In this document: in pieces, positions 9,000 through 17,275 of the stretch
Layout of the letters: each line of letters begins with the position of its first letter
Position numbering within the stretch: position 1 is the stretch's first letter
NCBI GenBank assembly: GCA_003233075.1
Contig: QIKQ01000159.1
Location: forward strand, 1-26,368
Length of the DNA: 26,368 nt
Source of the DNA: Gammaproteobacteria bacterium
Lineage (GTDB): Bacteria > Pseudomonadota > Gammaproteobacteria > SZUA-21
Direction: 5' to 3'
Translations under genes and position numbers: made by a program
The notes under the pieces: model-generated
Seen by the model: only the letters and a program-made list of their open reading frames with translations
What the model was told of the DNA's origin: nothing
Database searches by the model: none

Positions 9000-9671
9000 T
9001 TAACGACTGTTTTTATCGCTTTCACGATCACCACCAAAAACCTGAGTTATAAGCTGTGCTATGCGAGACTCAATTGTTGCGTCTATGCGTGACGTTTCAG
9101 TTAATACCTTACAGCTACCACAACTGACAACAGGGTCTTCGACAATTGTCCAACTTGAACTTTCTGTTTGAGTGCCAAGTGCTTCTTGTACAAGTTTTAC
9201 GTCTTCTGGATTAAGCCTGATTTGAATGTTCCTGGAGCTAAGCGGTAATGCTGAAAGTGAATCACGTACTACCGCAACAACTTGGCCTGGATCTAATTTT
9301 AATTCACGCCGTACCAATTGTTTGAGCAATGCAATGCACAAATTAACCAATTCCTGCTGAACTTCCTCATCCATTAAATGAATAGGCTCAGCCAAACTGT
9401 TAATAATCGCTTCGAAATGTTTTGCTTTTTCAGCTATTTGAACCTGACCGGCTTCCAATCCCTTAATCAAACCCTCTTGAAATGCTTCATCGTACGCTTC
9501 TTTTTGAACTCGCTCTAACTGCTCAGCAGTGGTATATCTTGGGTTTACGGAATTTGAATTATTAGACTTGGAGTCTAAATCGTGTACTGAAGGAATCTCC
9601 CAGGTTTCACAACTTGAAGCTTCTTCTTTGTTCATTATTTTAGACAAATTGTTCTGCGCCTTTTCCACCAA
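9000..9671 (-). CDS. fliH: FliH, export ATPase regulator/stator stalk
   Basis: FliH binds FliI and tethers it to FliN at the C-ring. The 223-residue product has a variable N-terminus, a helical middle with the glycine-spaced EAFQEGLIKGLEAGQ segment (about 58-73) and the C-terminal V/A-ATPase subunit E-like domain including VNLCIALLKQLVRRELKLDP. The start is a TTG at 9671, which overlaps the 3' end of fliG by 32 bases. I kept it because GGGGAGA lies about six bases upstream, whereas the in-frame ATG at 9632 has no recognisable ribosome-binding site. Confidence 0.93.
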   Translation of the reverse strand: MVEKAQNNLSKIMNKEEASSCETWEIPSVHDLDSKSNNSNSVNPRYTTAEQLERVQKEAYDEAFQEGLIKGLEAGQVQIAEKAKHFEAIINSLAEPIHLMDEEVQQELVNLCIALLKQLVRRELKLDPGQVVAVVRDSLSALPLSSRNIQIRLNPEDVKLVQEALGTQTESSSWTIVEDPVVSCGSCKVLTETSRIDATIESRIAQLITQVFGGDRESDKNSR

Positions 9672-10647
9672 GTACTATCTCCCCTGAGTCTGCCAAACGT
9701 CGTGCAATTGCTAAAATTTCTTTTTGTGCGGTCTCAACTTCACTAAGACGCACAGGTCCCTTGGCCTCTAAATCATCTCTTAACATTTCTGCCGCACGTT
9801 TAGACATATTATTAAATACTTTTTCTTTTAAGATCTCGTCAGCTCCCTTTAAAGCGAGTATGAGTGACTCAGACGATACTTCCCTCAGCAAAGCTTGAAT
9901 ACCGCGATCATCAATTTCGCCTAGATTGTCAAAAACAAACATTAAGTCCTGAATTTTATCACCAAGTTCCGCATCGACTTCTGATATATTTTCCATGACT
10001 TCTTGTTCAACTGAGGAGTCCATAAAATTTAAAATATTGGCAGCACATTTCAAACCACCCACCGACGAAGATTTAACATTGGTATTTCCAGAAAACTGGC
10101 TTTCCATAATACTATCTAGTTCATGCAAAGCTTGCGGTGGTATGCCATCCAAGGAAGCGATGCGCATTAAGATGTCCGCTCTTAAGCGTTCCGGTAATAA
10201 GCCTAAGACTTCAGAGGCGTGGTCACCGTCTAAGTAAGCTAGCACTATCGATATTATTTGTGGGTGCTCAAGTCGGATAATTTCAGCAACAGACCTCGAG
10301 TCCATCCACTTAAGAGCCTCAAGTCCTTTTGAACTTCGGCCGAGTAATATACGGTCAATTAGACCGCCCGCTTTGTCTTCACCCAGAGCGCGAGTTAACA
10401 TGGTTTTAATGCGCTCTTCTGAATCGATACCTAAGGCAGTTTGATTTTCAACTACTTCAACAAATTCGTCTAAAACCAGAGCGACTTCATTTTTTGTAAT
10501 GCTAGACAATCCGGCCATAGCACCGCCTAACTTTTGTACTTCTTTAGGCCCCATCAATTTTAAAATATCAGCAGCGACCTCATCACCCAAACTCATGAGT
10601 AATACCGCAGCGCGCTCTGTACCGCTAAGCTTGCTAGCCTCCGCCAT
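9640..10647 (-). CDS. fliG: FliG, flagellar rotor/switch protein
   Basis: FliG joins the MS ring to the C-ring and interacts with the stators to make torque. The 335-residue product has the N-terminal FliF-binding domain (SGTERAAVLLMSLGDEVA), the middle domain with the EHPQ motif (127-130), and the C-terminal domain with the charged torque helix DNLGEIDDRGIQALLREV (239-256). The conserved Arg and Asp residues of that helix are present. The start overlaps the end of fliF by 14 bases. No deviation from the family was seen. Confidence 0.98.
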   Translation of the reverse strand: MAEASKLSGTERAAVLLMSLGDEVAADILKLMGPKEVQKLGGAMAGLSSITKNEVALVLDEFVEVVENQTALGIDSEERIKTMLTRALGEDKAGGLIDRILLGRSSKGLEALKWMDSRSVAEIIRLEHPQIISIVLAYLDGDHASEVLGLLPERLRADILMRIASLDGIPPQALHELDSIMESQFSGNTNVKSSSVGGLKCAANILNFMDSSVEQEVMENISEVDAELGDKIQDLMFVFDNLGEIDDRGIQALLREVSSESLILALKGADEILKEKVFNNMSKRAAEMLRDDLEAKGPVRLSEVETAQKEILAIARRLADSGEIVLGGKGAEQFV

Positions 10648-12253
10648 CAGTCTGCACCCAGTTTCTAACTACTTGCGCTACTCGGCCAGGTTCCTGACCA
10701 ACCATATTGCGCGCAAAAGTTATTTTGTCTTCAAAATTTTGATCTGGTGGAGGAAGCTGTGCAGCTCCATCTTGCGCTGAAGTCGCTGGATCTTGATGCT
10801 CGTCACCAGCTTGAACCAATTGTCCCTGTGGTATTTGAGCACCCTTCTCAGCTAAGCTTTTTAAAATAGGCTTTAAAACAGCAAATATTAGCAATAATAC
10901 TGCAATACCTCCTACGGCTTGTTTGACTACATCCCAAAACCAAGGTTGCTCTAATAGAGGTACCTCTGGCAAAGCCTCTGGTACTGGTGGCGTATAAAAT
11001 GTTGCGTTACTAATATTAATTACATCTCCCCGTTTGGCATCATAGCCGACAGATCCTTCGACCAAGCTGCGAATTAAACTTAACTCTTTAACTGTCAGGG
11101 GTGTTTTAGTTACAGTGCCCTCATCATCAACTGAGCGTTTGTCATCAACTAAAACTGCGATTGATAAACGTCGAATAGTACCACCTGGTTTTTTAATGTG
11201 ACTGATGGTCTTATCTGGCAACATGCTTTTACGCACAGTTCGACTTGAACTGCCATTATTTGCATTTGCGACATTAGCAGAACCTGGTTTGCCCGTAGCC
11301 CCGGTATGACCCGGAGTATTCGCTTTTGCTCCTGGCGCTCCCGACGAAAGCGTTGATAACCCACTTCTTTTTTCAATAGTTATTTCTTTAGATATTGCAG
11401 GATAATCTGGATTATAGCTTTCTCTAGTTTGTTCGCTTCGCGTTAAGTCAAGCACTATATCTATTTTTGCTCGAACGCGACCTTCACCCACTAAGGGAGT
11501 AATAATATCTTCTACTTTTTTTGTTAAAGCATGTTCAATTCGACTTTTATAGTCGAGTTGACCCTCAGTCATAGCAGTATCTTTATCGGTAAAAACTCTC
11601 GATAATAATTTTCCTTGCTGATCAATGATCGATACTTGATTGCTATTCATCCCTGGAATACTAGATGATACCATATGTGAAATGGCTTTCACCTGACCAT
11701 AACTTAATCTGCCGCCGCCATATATTTTAAGAAAAACTGTCGCTTTTGGTGCTTCCGTTTTTCTGCCTATGTACTGGCTTCGAGCAGACACTGCCAAATG
11801 AATTCTCGCACTTTCTATATTGACAATACTCGAGATAGTTCTAGCAAGTTCAATTTCTTTTGCATGAATGTAGCGGCGGTTACGAGTCGAGTTACTGGTA
11901 CGAAATGACTCTTCCTTTTTTAAAAATTCAAGTCCCATACCTCCACCTTTAGGCAAATCATCTTTCGCTAGATGCATTCGTGCATTATGAATGTCTGCCG
12001 CGGGAACAAGTATCGAGCCAGTATTGGTATCTAATTTATAACGAATTTTTGCCTTTTGCAAAGACTCAAGAACATCACCTGAGTCCTTAGCACTTAGCTT
12101 TCCATACAATAAACTATAGTTGGGTGTTTGCGACCAAAGCACAATAGCGATGCCTAGCGCAATACTCGCCGACAGTCCAACCATGAGGCCGACTTGCCTT
12201 AAGGCTGGAAGGTTTTGAAACCCTTGTATAGATTCTGTTTTTATTAATGCCAT
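10634..12253 (-). CDS. fliF: FliF, flagellar MS-ring protein
   Basis: FliF builds the membrane MS ring that houses the export gate. The 539-residue product has two membrane helices (about 20-40 and 445-462) flanking the periplasmic ring-building domains, which contain YSLLYGKLSAKDSGDVLESLQ and RSQYIGRKTEAPKATVFLK. A Gly/Ala/Asn-rich low-complexity insert (about 285-325) precedes the last periplasmic part. The cytoplasmic C-terminus (about 505-539) ends with the FliG-binding segment ARNMVGQEPGRVAQVVRNWV. It follows fliE closely. The ribosome-binding site is weak. Confidence 0.98.
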   Translation of the reverse strand: MALIKTESIQGFQNLPALRQVGLMVGLSASIALGIAIVLWSQTPNYSLLYGKLSAKDSGDVLESLQKAKIRYKLDTNTGSILVPAADIHNARMHLAKDDLPKGGGMGLEFLKKEESFRTSNSTRNRRYIHAKEIELARTISSIVNIESARIHLAVSARSQYIGRKTEAPKATVFLKIYGGGRLSYGQVKAISHMVSSSIPGMNSNQVSIIDQQGKLLSRVFTDKDTAMTEGQLDYKSRIEHALTKKVEDIITPLVGEGRVRAKIDIVLDLTRSEQTRESYNPDYPAISKEITIEKRSGLSTLSSGAPGAKANTPGHTGATGKPGSANVANANNGSSSRTVRKSMLPDKTISHIKKPGGTIRRLSIAVLVDDKRSVDDEGTVTKTPLTVKELSLIRSLVEGSVGYDAKRGDVINISNATFYTPPVPEALPEVPLLEQPWFWDVVKQAVGGIAVLLLIFAVLKPILKSLAEKGAQIPQGQLVQAGDEHQDPATSAQDGAAQLPPPDQNFEDKITFARNMVGQEPGRVAQVVRNWVQTDGGG

Positions 12254-12281
12254 ATCAGTGTAATCTTTATGATTTTAATAA

Positions 12282-12602
12282 TTATACACGCATACGCATA
12301 ATTTCTTTATACGCATCCATTAGTTTATTTCTAACTTGGGTCATTGCTTCGAATGAAACCGATGCTTTTTGCAAAGACACCATCACTTGCGCCAGATTTA
12401 CATTAGGGTCGCCCTTCACAAAAGACTCAGTCAATGCTCCTGCTTGTTTTTGTGTCGAACTCACCACATCAATCGACTTGGATAATAAGGTTGAGAAATC
12501 TGAATCACCTACCGTAGCCGTCTTCTCGATACCAATTCCCTGTGCCTTCGATGCCATCACTCGCATTTGAGCTAACACATTTTGCACATCTATATCACTC
12601 AT
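12282..12602 (-). CDS. fliE: FliE, MS ring-rod junction protein
   Basis: FliE connects the MS ring to the rod and is the first secreted rod component. The 106-residue product has the family layout: a variable N-terminus, the central FSTLLSKSIDVVSSTQKQAG and the highly conserved C-terminus VSFEAMTQVRNKLMDAYKEIMRMRV. A GGGGGAAAGGA sequence directly precedes the ATG. The gap to flrC is only 36 bases and I found no -24/-12 element in it. It is therefore probably read through from flrBC, although Vibrio-type clusters often have a separate promoter here. Confidence 0.96.
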   Translation of the reverse strand: MSDIDVQNVLAQMRVMASKAQGIGIEKTATVGDSDFSTLLSKSIDVVSSTQKQAGALTESFVKGDPNVNLAQVMVSLQKASVSFEAMTQVRNKLMDAYKEIMRMRV

Positions 12603-12638
12603 TTCCTTTCCCCCTCTATACCATCAACAGACTAAACC

Positions 12639-14009
12639 CTAATCTGTTAGTTGAATTCCTTGCTCTCGCATTCTTGCTAGCTTGTATCTTAATGTTCTTG
12701 GGCTTATCCCAAGTCGCTCCGACGTTCTTTTACGACTACCTCTTTCTTCTTTGAGTACGTCCAATATCATTTTTTGTTCCGCAGAACGTAAATTTCCTGG
12801 ACTATTATTAGTATCATCATTATCCTCAATCGACTCAGTTTCGGTAAAATCAGGTTCGATTAAACACGCTCTTTGCATTTTGCTAGGACCTGGTTCGAAA
12901 AATATATCTTGTCCTTTTATTACCTCGTCCGATTTTAATATCATTGAACGTTGCATTACATTTGAAAGCTCCCTCACATTGCCTGGCCAATTATGACTCA
13001 TAAGCTTGCTTTCTGCTTCGGGACTTATAATTGTCTTAGGCGTTCCAGTTCGTGTTTCACTTTCAACCATTCGACGAACCAGGGGTAAAATATCGCCCTT
13101 ACGTTCTCGCAAAGGTAATATGCCTATTGGAAATACATTGAGACGGTAATAAAGATCTTCACGGAAACGTCCACCATTCACTTCTTCACGTAAATCACGG
13201 TTTGTTGTAGCAACGACACGTACATCTAATTCAATTAATTTCTTGCCACCTAAACGCTCCACTTCACGTTCTTGTAATACTCTGAGTAGCTTTGCCTGTA
13301 AACCCATATCCATCTCAGATATTTCATCTAACAAAATCGTACCACCATTAGCTTGTTCAAATTTTCCCGCATTCGATTGGTAGGCTCCAGTAAAAGCGCC
13401 TTTTTCGTATCCAAATAAAACGGCTTCTAACATGTTTTCTGGAATAGCTGCGCAGTTAATCGCGACAAAGGGCCCTTTTGAACGAGACGAGTATTCATGA
13501 ATAAATCTTGCGTACACTTCTTTCCCTGCACCACTTTCTCCCGACAATAAAACAGTCGCATCACTTTGCGCTACTCTGCGCGCCAAAATTAATAAGTCTT
13601 TACTTTCAGGATCTTCAGCAATTAGTTCAACTTGATCCACTGGTGTTTCGATTAAAAGTCGACTTACCATATTAACTAATACTTCAGCCTCAAATGGTTT
13701 AACAAGATAATCGACTGCACCTTCCCGCATTGCAGACACTGCTTTTTGAATCGTGCCGTAAGCAGTCATTAATACAACCGGCAAATTTGGATCGATTTTT
13801 TTAATTTTCTTAAGTAATGTAGTGCCATCCATTGGTTTCATCTGCACATCACTAACAACCATATTTACCGATTGTGAGTCCAATAAATCGATTGCGGCTT
13901 TACCATCGGATGCCGATACAGTTGCATATCCTGCCATTTCTAAGGTATCGCATAACGCCTCACGTAATGCAGCGTCATCTTCTACCACGAGTACTGATCC
14001 GTTTGTCAT
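12639..14009 (-). CDS. flrC: FlrC/FleR, sigma-54 flagellar response regulator
   Basis: This NtrC-type response regulator is phosphorylated by FlrB/FleS and activates middle and late flagellar genes with sigma-54. Residue numbers refer to the longer form starting at 14021. The receiver domain (8-122) has Asp58 in VVSDVQM and Lys108. The AAA+ domain has Walker A GESGAGKE (161-168), the sigma-54-contacting GAFTGA (208-213) and Walker B GGTILLDE. A C-terminal Fis-type helix-turn-helix ends the protein. Two ATGs compete: 14021 (MGERMTNGS) and 14009. GGGGGAG lies between them, so it can only serve the downstream ATG, which I chose. It is co-transcribed with flrB. Confidence 0.95.
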   Translation of the reverse strand: MTNGSVLVVEDDAALREALCDTLEMAGYATVSASDGKAAIDLLDSQSVNMVVSDVQMKPMDGTTLLKKIKKIDPNLPVVLMTAYGTIQKAVSAMREGAVDYLVKPFEAEVLVNMVSRLLIETPVDQVELIAEDPESKDLLILARRVAQSDATVLLSGESGAGKEVYARFIHEYSSRSKGPFVAINCAAIPENMLEAVLFGYEKGAFTGAYQSNAGKFEQANGGTILLDEISEMDMGLQAKLLRVLQEREVERLGGKKLIELDVRVVATTNRDLREEVNGGRFREDLYYRLNVFPIGILPLRERKGDILPLVRRMVESETRTGTPKTIISPEAESKLMSHNWPGNVRELSNVMQRSMILKSDEVIKGQDIFFEPGPSKMQRACLIEPDFTETESIEDNDDTNNSPGNLRSAEQKMILDVLKEERGSRKRTSERLGISPRTLRYKLARMREQGIQLTD

Positions 14010-14024
14010 TCTCTCCCCCATTAC

Positions 14025-15254
14025 TTAAGATGCTTTTACATCTGGTAAACTAAAAGACAAGCTTTTAGTCGATTTAACAGCTGCGCTAATTAAGTCTTTT
14101 TCTCGAACTTTCGGTAATTCAATAATAAAGCTTGCGCCTTGCCCAAGTTTCGAATGAACATCTATTTTTCCTTTATGCGCTTCAATAATTGTATGTGCTA
14201 CCGCTAGACCTAAACCTGTACCATCCGGACGAGATGTAAAAAAGGGTGTAAATAAATTTGGAATCACATCTTTTTCGATTCCGGGACCATTATCCTTGAT
14301 CGTCAAGCGGATATTTCCACTACGCGTATTGCTTATTTTTATTTCGATCTTGACCTTTTCTCCTATGACTTGAACTGCGTTTGTTACAATATTTAACAAG
14401 GCGCCTTGTAATGCATCAGAGTTACCGTACAGAAATAGTTTACGATATTTACCAAATACTATAATTTCACCATTTTTTGCACTAATTTGTGGTTCTATAC
14501 TAAGTAGTAGACCCTCTATTATTTGCTCCATTGAGATACAATCCATTTCATAAGTACCGCTACGAGCGAATTGCAACATATCATTTACCATATGATCTAG
14601 ATATCGAAGGCGTGATACAACTTTATCCAAAGTGCGCATACGATCTTCATCCGATAAACTAATGCGATTTAAATGCGAGATATACAATAATGCGGTAGAC
14701 AAGGGAGTACGAATTTGATGAGCTAGGCTCGCCGCCATCTCACCCATAGCAGAAAGCTTATAATGCCTATTTAGCAGTGACTGCAAAGCATGTTGTTCAG
14801 TGACATCAGTAACTAAGATTATTTGCCCTGGCTCTAAACCCAAGGACTGTGAGACTATGCTTACCCTTTTGCCGTTTTTTAGATTTACTTCACTACCATC
14901 ATCTAAATCTGGAGAAAAAGCACGACTGATTATCTTATGCCAGTGCAAATCAATTAAGGGACGGCCAAGTAATTTAATCGCTGCTGGATTGCATTCAGTT
15001 ATAATACCCTCGCCATCGAGTACAACTACGCCTCCTGGCAATAACTCTAGCAATTGCGATATTCTACTAGCAAGACACTCTTTTTCAGAAAGTTGCTTTA
15101 TTCGTTCGCTACGTACCTGATTAAGCTCCGCAGTTAGTTTTTCAACGCGCTGCTCTAAAGCCTGATAAGACTGTGCTAATTGTGCTGATAGATTATTGAA
15201 TGTATTAAACGCGTTTTCTAATACGACCGATTGCGTCTCTGATTTTTGTTGCAT
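14025..15254 (-). CDS. flrB: FlrB/FleS, flagellar sensor histidine kinase
   Basis: FlrB is the cytoplasmic histidine kinase partner of FlrC. From the ATG at 15254 (409 residues) it has a helical N-terminus (about 10-65), a PAS domain (about 66-155), the phosphoacceptor helix with His179 in AASLAHQIRTPL, the N box LLNIVTNAVQ (287-296), DNGPG (321-325) and GTGLGL (345-350). All catalytic boxes are intact and no membrane segment is present, as expected for FleS/FlrB. An open frame reaches a TTG at 15311, but that codon lies in the sigma-54 promoter at 15294-15309. The ATG has GGGG five bases upstream and gives the N-terminal length expected for FleS. Confidence 0.94.
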   Translation of the reverse strand: MQQKSETQSVVLENAFNTFNNLSAQLAQSYQALEQRVEKLTAELNQVRSERIKQLSEKECLASRISQLLELLPGGVVVLDGEGIITECNPAAIKLLGRPLIDLHWHKIISRAFSPDLDDGSEVNLKNGKRVSIVSQSLGLEPGQIILVTDVTEQHALQSLLNRHYKLSAMGEMAASLAHQIRTPLSTALLYISHLNRISLSDEDRMRTLDKVVSRLRYLDHMVNDMLQFARSGTYEMDCISMEQIIEGLLLSIEPQISAKNGEIIVFGKYRKLFLYGNSDALQGALLNIVTNAVQVIGEKVKIEIKISNTRSGNIRLTIKDNGPGIEKDVIPNLFTPFFTSRPDGTGLGLAVAHTIIEAHKGKIDVHSKLGQGASFIIELPKVREKDLISAAVKSTKSLSFSLPDVKAS

Positions 15255-15293
15255 AACTGCCCCATTACTCTCTCCCAACTTGCTGAGTAAAAG

Positions 15294-15309
15294 TGCAATA
15301 TCTATGCCC
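15294..15309 (-). promoter_or_regulatory. Sigma-54 promoter upstream of flrB
   Basis: The minus strand reads GGGCATAGATATTGCA, matching -24 GG and -12 GC with correct spacing; only the first consensus T is replaced by G. The predicted start near 15283 leaves a leader of about 29 bases before the ATG at 15254. In Vibrio and Pseudomonas FlrA/FleQ activates flrBC/fleSR from such a promoter, so the same is likely here. Confidence 0.82.
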
Positions 15310-15311
15310 AA

Positions 15312-15641
15312 TACTTTTCGAATGAATATTCAAAAGCTTACGAGTGAATTAAGGAAGCTACGTCAAGAAACCGTTAAAAAGCATTGTTAAGGCAAGGATT
15401 TTTAGGCTTAATTTTTTAATGTTATTATTTGTTTTCTTCTGAAAATATTGTATTTACAGGTCAACTTTATTCGCCAAGTGCTTTTTGACTATGGATGGTC
15501 TTGTCTCTCGGCGGCCACGGATGGCCAAGAGAGACCCGATGCTCATTTACCATCGTCCTACACTCCACTCCTGGTCAATTTGGCTGCCTCGTAGACGCAT
15601 TTGAACGCCTACCTAATCTCAAGCTCTCATATCTAAATAGG
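15312..15641. other. Intergenic region between fleQ and flrB
   Basis: These 330 bases contain no convincing gene. The half next to flrB is AT-rich and should hold upstream activator sites for the flrB promoter, but I could not define a FleQ site. The half next to the fleQ stop (about 15490-15610) looks richer in G and C than its surroundings and contains the hairpin listed separately. Confidence 0.5.
15503..15535. repeat. GC-rich imperfect hairpin
   Basis: GTCTCTC at 15503-15509 pairs with GAGAGAC at 15529-15535, and GGCCA at 15513-15517 pairs with TGGCC at 15522-15526 around a CGGA loop. No T-run follows on either strand, so an intrinsic terminator is not favoured. It could be a decayed interspersed repeat. 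Confidence 0.6.
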
Positions 15642-17081
15642 CTAAATTCCATATTTTCTTAATTTTTCAACTAAGGTAGTTCGTCGCATATTTAAAAGTT
15701 TAGCCGCATGCGCCACTACACCGTTAGCTTCAGTCAATGCTTGGCGAATTAAACTCACTTCCAAGTTGCTCAAATGTTCCTTAAGATTAATACCATCTCG
15801 AGGCAAACGCGCATTTGATTCTAGAATATCTTCAGGGATACTAGGACTAATATTTGGCTGATCTGCATAAACCGTATTATTCATAATTGCATCTGGTCTA
15901 TATTTTTCTGGTAATTCATTCACATCAACCACTCCAAACGGAAATAAGATAGCTAAGCGCTCAATTAGGTTTGCTAACTCACGAACATTACCTAACCAGG
16001 TTGCCTGACATAAGGCCATTATGGTTGCTGGCATGAGACGAACTGAACCTCTTTTTTCATGCTCAATTCTGGTAATCAATTCAGTAATTAATAAAGGAAT
16101 GTCTTCTACTCGTTCTCTTAGTGGTGCCATTTCTATAGGGAATACATTAATTCTGTAATACAAGTCTTCGCGAAAATGTCCTTCTTTTATGTATTCATCC
16201 AAGTTTCGATGTGTTGCTGCAATAATTCGTACATTGGTCTTAATGCTTTTATTACTACCCACACGTTCAAAAGTTTTTTCTTGCAATACACGTAATAATT
16301 TTACCTGCATTGGTAACGGCATATCACCAATTTCGTCTAAGAATAATGTGCCACCTTCAGCTAATTCAAAACGCCCCTGACGTGCGCTAATCGCTCCAGT
16401 AAATGCACCTTTTTCATGTCCAAATAATTCACTTTCCAATAATTCGGGTGGAATAGCGCCACAGTTAATCGGCACAAAAGGTTTTTCTCGACGACCAGAA
16501 TAATAGTGAATGTTTCTAGCAACTACTTCCTTGCCCGTGCCCGATTCGCCCAAAATGAGTACCGAAGCGTCTGATTCTGCGACCTGCTCTATTTGTTTAC
16601 GTATATCCTGCACTGAGCGGCTACTACCGACCAAACTACGAAACAATTCTACTGGTCGCCTCTTACCTATTTTCTCTTTACTTTCACGATAAATTTGTGC
16701 TTTTTGAAGTGCGTTAAATACATTGTCATAGCGAAAGGGAGTATGAATATAACCCAGTATCTTTTTGGCCCAGCCTTCGCCTGATTTGGGTTTTTTGTCG
16801 CTGTACACTCCAAGGATGGGTGCGTTAGGATCGTATTTATATATATTATCAATAATGCCTTCTAGTTCACCATTAACTGTGCACTCACCAATTAAAAATG
16901 AATCCACACTGTCATCCTCAATCGACTTGTTTTTCCATTCCTTGATATTATTTACAATTGTAGGATTGTAGTTAATAAATTCTAATATTGTTTTTAAATT
17001 CTGAGACCGATTCAAATCCTCATCAATAATGAGCACTTGTCGCTTTCCATTCTCAACGCTATCACCGGACTCTTTTTTCAT
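15642..17081 (-). CDS. fleQ: FleQ/FlrA, master flagellar regulator
   Basis: FleQ/FlrA is the sigma-54 enhancer-binding protein at the top of the polar flagellar hierarchy. In Pseudomonas it also binds c-di-GMP. The 479 residues comprise a degenerate receiver-like FleQ domain (14-130), an AAA+ domain and a C-terminal Fis-type helix-turn-helix (444-479). Visible motifs are LFRSLVG (146-152), Walker A GESGTGKE (178-185), ARN (188-190), GAFTGA (225-230) and Walker B GGTLFLDE (243-250). LFRSLVG and the post-Walker arginine match the c-di-GMP pocket known from Pseudomonas FleQ. The ATG has GGGG seven bases upstream. The gene is separated from flrB by 330 bases or more and probably has its own promoter. 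Confidence 0.95.
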   Translation of the reverse strand: MKKESGDSVENGKRQVLIIDEDLNRSQNLKTILEFINYNPTIVNNIKEWKNKSIEDDSVDSFLIGECTVNGELEGIIDNIYKYDPNAPILGVYSDKKPKSGEGWAKKILGYIHTPFRYDNVFNALQKAQIYRESKEKIGKRRPVELFRSLVGSSRSVQDIRKQIEQVAESDASVLILGESGTGKEVVARNIHYYSGRREKPFVPINCGAIPPELLESELFGHEKGAFTGAISARQGRFELAEGGTLFLDEIGDMPLPMQVKLLRVLQEKTFERVGSNKSIKTNVRIIAATHRNLDEYIKEGHFREDLYYRINVFPIEMAPLRERVEDIPLLITELITRIEHEKRGSVRLMPATIMALCQATWLGNVRELANLIERLAILFPFGVVDVNELPEKYRPDAIMNNTVYADQPNISPSIPEDILESNARLPRDGINLKEHLSNLEVSLIRQALTEANGVVAHAAKLLNMRRTTLVEKLRKYGI

Positions 17082-17101
17082 ACCTTACCCCACGTATCTA
17101 T

Positions 17102-17128
17102 GTTTTCTAAGTTTTCTAAGTTTTCTAC
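17102..17128. repeat. Three tandem 9-bp repeats in fleQ leader
   Basis: GTTTTCTAA occurs twice in direct succession and a third time as GTTTTCTAC on the plus strand, ending 21 bases upstream of the fleQ ATG. The array lies in the presumed leader or promoter of fleQ. The role is unknown; slippage of the copy number is possible. Confidence 0.75.
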
Positions 17129-17164
17129 TGTTGCCAAACTAATACCACCATATGCCTTAGTTAA

Positions 17165-17193
17165 GCACCGAGTTTGCATTCTGTCAAAATCTT
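17165..17193 (-). promoter_or_regulatory. Possible sigma-70 promoter for fleQ
   Basis: On the minus strand a perfect -35 hexamer TTGACA is followed, after 17 bases, by TTAACT, which is a poor -10 match. It lies roughly 85-110 bases upstream of the fleQ start, in a gap where a promoter is expected. The weak -10 keeps this tentative. Confidence 0.3.
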
Positions 17194-17275
17194 GTCATAA
17201 ATAAATTACTTCTTCTTAAGCTTCTATATCTAAGAAGATTTTTTTCGCCGTTGTTTAATTGTGGTAATGCTAAGT

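Noticed and set aside
12603..12720. Sigma-54 promoter for fliE
   Set aside because: No GG-N10-GC pair with acceptable flanks was found in the gap or the last part of flrC.
15455..15480. TTGGCGAATAAAGTTGACC as a promoter for flrB
   Set aside because: As sigma-54 it has the wrong spacing and no GC; as sigma-70 the TTGACC has no -10 at the right distance. The element at 15294-15309 is far better.
17146..17166. Sigma-54-like element upstream of fleQ (TGGTATTAGTTTGGCA)
   Set aside because: The GG/GC spacing fits, but the -12 part is TGGC in place of TTGC and the -24 part lacks the C after TGG. Too weak to call.
17209..17239. Hairpin CTTCTTA/TAAGAAG followed by a T-run as a terminator
   Set aside because: The T-run follows on the plus strand, where no gene is transcribed into it, and the 7-bp AT-rich stem is weak.
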